20,666 nucleotides of DNA from CAZXYF01 sp964644705. GTDB taxonomy: Bacteria > Planctomycetota > Brocadiia > SM23-32. The notes under the pieces were generated by a model that was not told the origin of the DNA, made no database searches, and saw nothing but the letters and a program-made list of their open reading frames with translations. The stretch spans positions 1 through 20,666 of the forward strand of contig CAZXYF010000042.1 in assembly GCA_964644705.1 (NCBI GenBank), read 5' to 3'. The position numbers were made by a program, and so were the translations under genes. Within the stretch, counting starts at the first letter, position 1, and every line of letters starts with the position of its first letter. This document shows positions 15,717-20,666 of this stretch, in pieces.

Positions 15717-16280
15717 TCAGGACGGTCCGCCCGGAAGCTCTACTATATACCATGCAATTATGCTGCCAACCGATATCGCAAATCCGTATGGAATCGTAAT
15801 TGGTTGAGTTTCTTCCTCTTCGGTCTCATCATTCAGCTCGCTGATATTCCCCGTGGAAAAGGTGAAACGCAACGCGTTACCCACCCCCCGTCGCAATTCT
15901 CCGCGCCAGATGAAAACCAGAATAGCCATCAATGCACCAACGAGGGCACTGTAGAGAAGCGCGTAGGGGGTGTAGAGATTGTGCATGCCCCCGATGGCCG
16001 CAACCGCAAGCATCAGTTTAACATCTCCCGCCGCAATGCCCCCGCGTATATATGGCCATCCAAAGAGGACCGTCACGATGGCAAGAGCGATCAGCGAACT
16101 CAACAAATTCGCTCCGCTGAGTCCTCCCTCCATCACGCCCCCGAGCACGTAATTCGTACCCAATCCCAGCGCGAATGCCGGGATTGTGCACCAGTTATAT
16201 ATCTTCCCCTCCGCTATGTCCGTATATACGGTGACCGTCAGGAGGACAAACAGAAGACAGTGACGAAAAACCCAAACCAT
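15717..16280 (-). CDS. cpaA: TadV/CpaA prepilin peptidase (A24 family)
   Basis: 187-residue polytopic aspartyl protease that cleaves Flp prepilins and TadE/F-like pseudopilins at the inner membrane. Both catalytic aspartates are visible: Asp21 in TVTVYTDIAEGKIYN and Asp86 in GGIAAGDVKLMLAVAAIGG. Hydrophobic helices cover most of the length. Like other Tad-type peptidases it lacks the N-terminal methyltransferase domain of PilD. ATG 16280 has AGAGG about 5 nt upstream and lies 9 nt after the stop of the pilin gene, so peptidase and substrate are translated from one message. Confidence 0.93.
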   Translation of the reverse strand: MVWVFRHCLLFVLLTVTVYTDIAEGKIYNWCTIPAFALGLGTNYVLGGVMEGGLSGANLLSSLIALAIVTVLFGWPYIRGGIAAGDVKLMLAVAAIGGMHNLYTPYALLYSALVGALMAILVFIWRGELRRGVGNALRFTFSTGNISELNDETEEEETQPITIPYGFAISVGSIIAWYIVELPGGPS

Positions 16281-16289
16281 GAAACCTCT

Positions 16290-16544
16290 TTATTGTTCAA
16301 AGGCGCCCGTCAGGTCCTCGACCTGTTCCGCGTCCGAGCTATCGTCCGCATAACTCGTATCGACCTCTGTGTCCTGGCCGGCGAGTTTACGGGTCCCGGA
16401 TCCAAACAGGGCACGGACTTGATTACCGAACAGCAAAATCACGGCAATACTACCCAGGGCGACCAAACCGAGAATAATGACATACTCGGTCGTCGTCTGT
16501 CCTTTTCGGGCCATTTTTTTGAGCCATTTACCCAATTTTTGCAT
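16290..16544 (-). CDS. flp: Flp-family pilin (copy 2 in transcription order)
   Basis: 84 residues. A basic leader (MQKLGKWLKKMARKG) precedes the mature N-terminus QTTTEYVIILGLVALGSI, with the conserved Glu5-Tyr6 pair after the Gly cleavage site, one hydrophobic helix, then an acidic tail ending EDLTGAFEQ. This is the class expected to form the Flp pilus fibre after cleavage by TadV. The start is ATG 16544, 8 nt after a GGAGG site; the GTG at 16553 abuts that site. It is a paralogue of the next pilin upstream, with a near-identical helix but a divergent tail. Confidence 0.93.
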   Translation of the reverse strand: MQKLGKWLKKMARKGQTTTEYVIILGLVALGSIAVILLFGNQVRALFGSGTRKLAGQDTEVDTSYADDSSDAEQVEDLTGAFEQ

Positions 16545-16582
16545 CGTTCTCACCTCCCGGTGTTATCATTTGACCGTGTGAT

Positions 16583-16605
16583 TGGCCCCGCATGAGGCCA
16601 TTTTT
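16583..16605. other. small G/C hairpin between two pilin genes
   Basis: TGGCC (16583-16587) pairs with GGCCA (16596-16600), and five Ts follow on the plus strand (16601-16605). In the transcribed (minus) direction the hairpin lacks a U-tract and lies about 25 nt upstream of the ribosome site of the second pilin. It is therefore more likely a leader or processing element than a terminator of the operon. On the plus strand it could stop antisense transcripts. Confidence 0.33.
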
Positions 16606-16699
16606 AGTTTGCTTCCTCTAGTATCCAGAGTAACGATATATCACACACAACGCAAGTTTCCCTCATTTCTCCACGATGTGTCGCGTACAGTTCTTCCAA

Positions 16700-16951
16700 T
16701 CATTCAAATGCCCCTACCATGCTGTCCACATTCTCAGCATCTTGCGACGCCTCGGCTGCTTCGGTATTTACTTCACCTTCGTAACCGGCAGCCTTCCGAG
16801 TGGCCGCTCCATACAGGGCGCGCATCTGGTTACCAAATAACAGGATAACCGAGATGCTGCCGAGTGCCACCAGACCCAGGATAATGACATATTCCGTGGT
16901 TGTTTGACCGTTACGAGATCGTTTCCCGCTGCAATCTTCAAGAACACGCAT
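16700..16951 (-). CDS. flp: Flp-family pilin (copy 1 in transcription order)
   Basis: 83 residues. The leader MRVLEDCSGKRSRNG is followed by QTTTEYVIILGLVALGSI with Glu5-Tyr6, a single hydrophobic helix and an acidic tail ending in SMVGAFE. It shares almost the whole helix and the terminal GAFE with the pilin at 16290, but the leader and the tail middle differ. ATG 16951 has GGGGAG 8 nt upstream. Two nearly equal major pilin candidates in tandem could form mixed fibres or be used under different conditions. One Cys in the leader would be removed on processing. Confidence 0.93.
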   Translation of the reverse strand: MRVLEDCSGKRSRNGQTTTEYVIILGLVALGSISVILLFGNQMRALYGAATRKAAGYEGEVNTEAAEASQDAENVDSMVGAFE

Positions 16952-16984
16952 GGCAATATCTCCCCTTTCAGAGCCCCTTCCCCG

Positions 16985-17158
16985 TCAGGGCAGGGGCAGG
17001 CAAATGACGTTCACGATGTCCGCATACCAGTCAACGACGCTTTCCTCGACGGCGAAAATGAATGTGCCCAGCGTGGCCACCCCGACAAGGGTAAAAAACC
17101 ACATCAGGATGCTGTATTCGGCCAACATCTGACCATCTTCGTTCCGAAAAAACTCCAC
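16985..17158 (-). CDS. Flp-like pilin or minor pilin (third copy, divergent)
   Basis: 57 residues from GTG 17158. The leader MEFFRNEDG precedes QMLAEYSILMWFFTLVGVAT, again with Glu5-Tyr6 after a Gly cleavage site, then a hydrophobic helix and an Asp/Glu-containing tail ending VNVICLPLP. It has the Flp architecture but is clearly different from the other two copies and may be a minor or initiator pilin. The start is chosen from a perfect AGGAGG 5 nt before GTG 17158. ATG 17209 in the same frame would give 74 residues but has no ribosome site. It is the first gene of the Tad operon. Confidence 0.8.
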   Translation of the reverse strand: MEFFRNEDGQMLAEYSILMWFFTLVGVATLGTFIFAVEESVVDWYADIVNVICLPLP

Positions 17159-17163
17159 CACTG

Positions 17164-17169
17164 CCTCCT
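17164..17169 (-). promoter_or_regulatory. Shine-Dalgarno site deciding the third pilin start
   Basis: Perfect AGGAGG on the minus strand, 5 nt before GTG 17158 and 2 nt before GTG 17161. The ATG at 17209 has only AT-rich sequence upstream, including the palindrome GTAATATTAC (17212-17221). Confidence 0.6.
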
Positions 17170-17244
17170 GGCGGTCAACTAAAGGTAGCCGCGCCTGCAC
17201 ACGCTTCATTAGTAATATTACGCAAATGCCATGCCTCTACATGT

Positions 17245-17273
17245 ATAGTATGGGTCGCATCACCCATTTTCAA
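17245..17273 (-). promoter_or_regulatory. probable promoter of the Tad pilus operon
   Basis: Minus-strand TTGAAA (17273-17268) and TACTAT (17250-17245) are separated by exactly 17 nt. The predicted start near 17238 leaves a leader of about 80 nt to GTG 17158. It is the only promoter-like pair I found upstream of the first pilin gene. Confidence 0.5.
17250..17267. promoter_or_regulatory. palindrome within the promoter spacer (candidate operator)
   Basis: ATGGGT (17250-17255) and ACCCAT (17262-17267) form perfect 6-bp arms around CGCATC. The palindrome fills the spacer between the proposed -35 and -10 boxes, where binding of a dimeric regulator could repress, or with DNA distortion activate, the pilus operon. 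Confidence 0.45.
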
Positions 17274-17539
17274 CACCACAATGGGATTTCAAGGCTGCTT
17301 CACTGCCGGTAAAAGGCCGCTGCAGATCCGTTCCCGGGGAGACCGTTCAGCGTCGGGCTCGTCTCACAAAAGCGCATCTGTCCCGGAACCTCGCAGCCAC
17401 CATTTTACTCAAACGACCGGGGCCGATATACTCAGATTGCAGGGCGTTATTTATCGGGATATTCCTTCTATTCCCGTGCTGGCACGTCGCCCGCATCAGC
17501 TCACTCACATACACCTACAGCCTCTGAGCGCAATCAAAA

Positions 17540-18391
17540 ATGCCTTCAACCGTCAAATCAGTTCGGTTCCGTTTTCGTTTCTATTTGGCGCTCTTTCTTA
17601 TCGCGCTGATCGGCGGCGTGCTCGGGTTTATGTATCTGGAGGGAATGAGTTTCCCCAATGCGCTGTATTTTGTCATCGTGACCATGTCCACCGTGGGCTA
17701 CGGCGATTTCAGCGCCTCGACGGCGGGCGGGCGATGGCTGACCCTGGTGGTCATCATTATGGGCGTCGCCACGTTTCTGGGAGTTATCGCCAATGCCACC
17801 GAGCTGATCCTGACGCGACGCGAAGAACAAAATCGTCGCGAGAAGCTGAACATGGTCATAGGCCTGTTTTTCAGCGAGCTGGGCACCGGTCTGCTGTGTC
17901 TGTGCGCTCATGCGGATCCGAAGCGGGAGGAGGTCCGGAATATTCTCCGGGTGGAGGGTGATTGGACCCGTGAACAATTCCAACAGGTCCGCGCACGCCT
18001 CAATGCTCGTGACTACGAAATTGATGCACAGGAGATCGATCTGAAGGATTTCCATCGCTTTAAAAAAAAAAAAAAATCCTTCATCGTGGGCCTGCTGGAA
18101 AACCCGTCGGTCATGGAGCACGAGGCCTTCACCGATGTTTTATGGGCGGTCTTCCATGTGGCGGATGAACTGGACGCCCGGGACGATGTCAGCCGGATCC
18201 CCGGATTCGACCGTGGACACATTATCGGGGATGTACAGCGAGCTTACGGTCAACTGGTGATTCAGTGGCTACGGTATATGGAGCACATGCAGACGCGTTA
18301 CCCCTATCTTTTCTCACGGGCGGCCCGAATCAATCCGTTCGTGATGAAACCATCATCTTTTCTTGAGAAGACGGGAGCTGATAATGAGTGA
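17540..18391 (+). CDS. two-TM potassium channel family protein
   Basis: 283 residues. TM1 about 15-33, a re-entrant pore helix about 40-50, selectivity filter TVGYGD (51-56), TM2 about 67-89: the Ion_trans_2 layout, expected to act as a tetramer conducting K+ across the inner membrane. The cytoplasmic part is not an RCK/TrkA domain; it contains EHEAFTDVLWAVFHVADEL and a C-terminal YPYLFSRAARINPF, which I recall from other bacterial channel proteins of this type but cannot assign a ligand to. Residues 174-178 are five lysines encoded by 15 consecutive As (18062-18076). ATG 17540 lacks a clear ribosome site. It overlaps the PsiE-family gene by 8 nt, so the two are probably one transcript. Confidence 0.9.
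   Translation: MPSTVKSVRFRFRFYLALFLIALIGGVLGFMYLEGMSFPNALYFVIVTMSTVGYGDFSASTAGGRWLTLVVIIMGVATFLGVIANATELILTRREEQNRREKLNMVIGLFFSELGTGLLCLCAHADPKREEVRNILRVEGDWTREQFQQVRARLNARDYEIDAQEIDLKDFHRFKKKKKSFIVGLLENPSVMEHEAFTDVLWAVFHVADELDARDDVSRIPGFDRGHIIGDVQRAYGQLVIQWLRYMEHMQTRYPYLFSRAARINPFVMKPSSFLEKTGADNE
18062..18076 (+). repeat. A15 homopolymer inside the channel coding sequence
   Basis: Fifteen consecutive adenines encode Lys-Lys-Lys-Lys-Lys in the cytoplasmic region of the channel. Such a tract is prone to replication or transcription slippage, and a one-base change would truncate the cytoplasmic domain while leaving the pore intact. Assembly length error is also possible. Confidence 0.85.
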
Positions 18392-18866
18392 GGATCAGGA
18401 CGCAACAAAAGCGGGAATGATGCGTGCGGTAAAGAAGTTCGAGCATCTGATCACAATCATCCTTCTCATCACCATGATGGTGGCAATACTGGTCGCCACG
18501 GTGGATGTGGGGATCCGGATGGGAACCATGTTGTATGAAAAACCGTTTATGATGCTTGAGGTCACTGAAGTAAGCACCGTGTTCGGATTTGTGTTCATGG
18601 TGCTGATCGGCCTCGAGCTGCTGGAAACCATCAAAACTTATCTTTCCAGCGATCAACTTCACGTTGAGGTTGTTTTCCTGGTGGCCATGATCGCAATAGC
18701 ACGAAAAGTGATCCTTCTGGATATCAAAAAACTGGACGCCCAGATTCTTTACGGCATAGCAGCTATTATACTGGCCCTGGCCGTCGGATTTTTCTTCCTG
18801 CGATGGGCCTATAGCCGCGGTGAAGATGTGCGCAACCCGTCCGACGCGCACAAAACTGAAGAGTAA
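18384..18866 (+). CDS. psiE: PsiE-family membrane protein
   Basis: 160 residues with four predicted TM helices (roughly 25-45, 62-86, 93-112 and 122-143). The order of motifs follows the phosphate-starvation-inducible PsiE family (PF06146): a hydrophobic stretch with FGFVFMVLIGLELLETIKTY, then HVEVVFLVAMIAIARKVILLD and LDAQILYGIAAIILALAV. The function of the family is unknown; E. coli psiE is induced by phosphate starvation. ATG 18384 has GGGAG 6 nt upstream and overlaps the channel stop by 8 nt, indicating translational coupling; the frame is open 7 codons further upstream without a better site. A gap of 61 nt separates it from the cysQ-like gene. Confidence 0.87.
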   Translation: MSEDQDATKAGMMRAVKKFEHLITIILLITMMVAILVATVDVGIRMGTMLYEKPFMMLEVTEVSTVFGFVFMVLIGLELLETIKTYLSSDQLHVEVVFLVAMIAIARKVILLDIKKLDAQILYGIAAIILALAVGFFFLRWAYSRGEDVRNPSDAHKTEE

Positions 18867-18927
18867 CCGGTCAGCCCCGGCGCTCATTTCAATCCCTTTT
18901 CTTCTGGCTCCGAAACCTGAAATAACC

Positions 18928-19686
18928 ATGACACAGATACTCGACGCTGTTCTCTCAATTGCCCGTGCTGCCGGTCAGGAAATACGCAACATCCAGCTGG
19001 ACGATGTAAAAACCAAAGAAGATGGGTCGCCCCTTACCCGCGCCGACATGGCATCCCACGAGTGTATAATGGAGGAGCTGGGGACTGTATCTCCCAACAT
19101 CGAGATCGTCTCGGAAGAGGGCGACAATGAACACATCGTCTCCGATCCACCGTCCACGTTCTGGTTGATCGACCCGCTGGATGGTACCAAGGAATTTATC
19201 AAAGGCAACGGTGAATATACCGTTAATATCGCACTGGTCGAAGATGCCCGCCCGGTCATGGGCGTCATTCACGCACCTCAGGCCGGTTGGACCTGCTGGG
19301 CCGAGAAAGAAGGTGGAGCGTGGTGGGAGGATCCGGGAGAAATCCCCGAGCAACTCAGCGCCGATCGCCCCGGTGATGCCCCCCTTACCGCCGCCGTGAG
19401 CCGGTCACATCCCTCGGACAAAACCGAGGCGTACATCGCCGAACATGGAGTCGAGGAGCAGCTGCCGCGCGGAAGTTCACTCAAATTCTGCGCGGTTGCC
19501 AGCGGCGAGGCCGACGTCTATCCCCGTCCCAACCCGACGTGCCTGTGGGACACCGCCGCCGGCACCGTCATAGCAAGGAAAGCCGGATGCCGTGTCACGG
19601 ATCTGGACGGGAACGACCTGCTTCACGATCCCTCCGGCGGCATCAAGCATCATGGCTTTATCGTCCTCGGGCCGCGCATGCAGTAA
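18928..19686 (+). CDS. cysQ: CysQ-like 3'(2'),5'-bisphosphate nucleotidase / inositol monophosphatase family
   Basis: 252 residues, a cytoplasmic Mg2+-dependent phosphatase. The superfamily metal-binding set is complete: SEEG (62-65), DPLDGTKEF (82-90, Asp82 and Asp85) and WDTAAG (207-212, Asp208). TKEF after DPLDG is typical of CysQ, which converts 3'-phosphoadenosine 5'-phosphate to AMP during sulfate assimilation, rather than of SuhB-type inositol phosphatases, but residue choice alone does not settle the substrate. ATG 18928 begins the family-standard N-terminus; the longer frame into the psiE gene is not supported. No strong ribosome site is seen. It is followed by about 250 bases without a clear terminator. 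Confidence 0.92.
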   Translation: MTQILDAVLSIARAAGQEIRNIQLDDVKTKEDGSPLTRADMASHECIMEELGTVSPNIEIVSEEGDNEHIVSDPPSTFWLIDPLDGTKEFIKGNGEYTVNIALVEDARPVMGVIHAPQAGWTCWAEKEGGAWWEDPGEIPEQLSADRPGDAPLTAAVSRSHPSDKTEAYIAEHGVEEQLPRGSSLKFCAVASGEADVYPRPNPTCLWDTAAGTVIARKAGCRVTDLDGNDLLHDPSGGIKHHGFIVLGPRMQ

Positions 19687-19935
19687 CACCCGCCACGGAA
19701 ACGCCAACACTCGGTCGCCGTCGGCCGCTTCAGCTCGGACCCCCTTCCCCCTCCACCCCACCCATTGCAGGGCAACTCGGGATCAGAATGGTCCGTGTCC
19801 GTCCCCATCCTTCCTCCATGCACTCCCTGAGAAAATTCGAAACCTCATTTAAGGGATCCCCCTATAGCTTTCAGTGCAGTGGAACCTATAATTATGTTGC
19901 GCCAGGAGCAAATACTTCGGCTTTGGGGCGGCAAC

Positions 19936-20442
19936 ATGATCACGAGCATGGGTTTCGCAAGGCAGGCAAGCACCAGAGCGGGCAACGATTCACCCAGTGG
20001 CAGGGAAAAAGTCCTATCTGAGCAGGACAAGACACTCGTATTAGCAACAGAGTCGGCGGAACGTAAGTTGGTGAGGGGATGGATGACGGATCTCGGATTT
20101 GCCTGCTTCGACACAGCCAATCCCGCGCTGGCATTCAGTTTGATCCAGCGACGCCGATTCTGCTGCGTGGTCACTGATGTGGGGCCGCGCTGCCCATCGG
20201 GATATGATTTCGCACTCAGGGCGATGGAATATCCACGTCTGATTCCGTGCGTCTGTCTCGCCGATGGACTACCCTCGGAGAAGAGGCAAAAACAATCCAT
20301 CCTGTCCCGGGCCAGTTTCGTGCTCCGGCCGCTTGACTACAATGAGTTCATCCACGCCCTGAAACTCACGCGAGAACACATGAATATGGAGGGGGGAACA
20401 AATAACGATGCCCGAACAATGGCACGGAAAAATACAAGTTGA
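19936..20442 (+). CDS. degenerate response-regulator receiver-like protein
   Basis: About 168 residues from ATG 19936. Residues 32-146 follow a receiver (REC) fold pattern: a beta strand KTLVLATES, then FCCVVTDVGPRCPSGYDF with a possible phospho-acceptor Asp81, and FVLRPLDYNEFIHAL for the last strand and helix. Key residues are altered: the Thr/Ser switch site is Ala109 (CLADG) and the invariant Lys is Arg131, and the acidic pair on the first strand is not evident. There is no DNA-binding or output domain, so it may act as a single-domain or phosphorylation-independent adaptor. The start is unsure; GTG 19879 and ATG 19894 are in frame, and 19936 is preferred for GGGG 7 nt upstream. Its stop lies 35 nt inside the next gene. 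Confidence 0.62.
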   Translation: MITSMGFARQASTRAGNDSPSGREKVLSEQDKTLVLATESAERKLVRGWMTDLGFACFDTANPALAFSLIQRRRFCCVVTDVGPRCPSGYDFALRAMEYPRLIPCVCLADGLPSEKRQKQSILSRASFVLRPLDYNEFIHALKLTREHMNMEGGTNNDARTMARKNTS

Positions 20443-20666
20443 ATATCTTATCCTCGATACCGAAGCCGCAGCCTGGATGGTGTATGACCGGGCCGGACGT
20501 TGGCAGGGAACCATCCGGGCAAGCCGTAAGTTGCCCCAACACATTAATCACATTGACTTCCACTGCCGGGATGGAAGACACGTAGAAGTCGATGTGAAAC
20601 AGCGGACAGAGGATCACGGGAAAAGCGTTTTGAACGTGGTTGCCCGCCTCACGGAAACTGCAGGTT
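20408..20666 (+). CDS. unrecognised protein, partial at window end
   Basis: The open frame from ATG 20408 runs to the end of the window (86 codons seen) without a stop. A purine-rich GGAGGGGGGAA lies about 9 nt upstream. It overlaps the receiver-like gene by 35 nt in another frame, suggesting coupling. It begins MPEQWHGKIQVEYLILDTEA, with alternating strand-like segments (AWMVYDRAGRWQGTIRAS, HIDFHCRDGRHVEVDVKQ), and looks like a beta-rich domain. I cannot name a family; a PilZ-like or regulatory beta barrel is possible but unproven. Confidence 0.6.
   Translation, partial: MPEQWHGKIQVEYLILDTEAAAWMVYDRAGRWQGTIRASRKLPQHINHIDFHCRDGRHVEVDVKQRTEDHGKSVLNVVARLTETAG

Larger units (their letters stand above)
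17159..17539. other. divergent intergenic region between pilus operon and channel gene
   Basis: About 330-380 bases depending on the pilin start. The pilus-side part holds the promoter and palindromes described separately. The remaining about 260 bases towards the channel gene have no convincing ORF, RNA or repeat; a weak promoter-like pair (TTGCAG at 17437, GATATT at 17458, 15 nt apart) may serve the channel gene. Confidence 0.5.

Noticed and set aside
15582..16595. 337-codon plus-strand ORF opposite tadE, cpaA and a pilin gene
   Set aside because: It is antisense to three well-supported genes, has no ribosome site and its composition is typical of a shadow frame.
16583..16605. Hairpin plus T5 read as the pilin operon terminator
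   Set aside because: The T-tract is on the plus strand, opposite to transcription of the pilins, and the next pilin follows in the same direction.
19687..19935. Gap after cysQ searched for an RNA gene or terminator
   Set aside because: No cloverleaf, strong stem with T-tract or conserved RNA motif could be recognised.
1..20666. CRISPR array, insertion sequence, integrase or phage genes
   Set aside because: No spaced direct repeats, transposase or integrase motifs, or terminal inverted repeats were found on either strand.

Overview
This window reads as a chromosomal segment of a Gram-negative bacterium. It is dominated by one long minus-strand operon (about 17.2 kb down to 1.7 kb) for a Tad/Flp-type (type IVc) pilus. 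FHA domains on several Tad components, very large TadG-like proteins and tandem Flp pilins suggest a PVC-type organism (Planctomycetes, Verrucomicrobia, Lentisphaerae or Kiritimatiellota). That placement is inference from gene style, not from a marker gene. A run of exactly 100 Ns at 12507-12606 marks this as a scaffolded draft or metagenomic assembly.

Left end (1-1.7 kb): a LOG-family nucleotide-monophosphate phosphoribohydrolase-like gene on the minus strand is divergent from a small acidic protein of unknown role on the plus strand. The small gene has a good sigma70-type promoter with an inverted repeat at the expected start point. A hairpin at 1641-1670 separates it from the convergent pilus operon.

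Pilus operon (1736-17273, minus strand), in transcription order: a promoter with a palindromic spacer; three Flp-type pilins or pilin-like proteins; a TadV/CpaA prepilin peptidase; a TadE-like pseudopilin; a roughly 1000-residue TadG-like protein interrupted by the N gap and carrying a coiled coil and a six-cysteine CxxC ladder; a second TadE-like protein whose 3' end looks frameshifted at a C6 tract; a small membrane-anchored unknown; CpaB/RcpC; TadA (CpaF) ATPase with an N-terminal FHA domain; TadB; TadC; a DUF192 protein; and two FHA, single-TM, periplasmic-domain proteins, the last with TPR-like repeats. Many junctions overlap or are short, so the genes are probably co-transcribed. No secretin (CpaC/RcpA), TadZ/CpaE or separate TadD is present, so the outer-membrane part must be encoded elsewhere or replaced.

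Right end (17.5-20.7 kb, plus strand): a two-TM potassium channel with a 15-A tract in its coding sequence overlaps a PsiE-family membrane protein. A CysQ/inositol monophosphatase-family phosphatase follows, then a receiver-like protein with substituted key residues, then the start of an unrecognised gene that runs off the window. Three FHA domains in the pilus operon suggest phosphothreonine-dependent control or FHA-built scaffolding of the pilus machine, but no Ser/Thr kinase is encoded here. No tRNA, rRNA, CRISPR array, insertion sequence or phage gene was seen.
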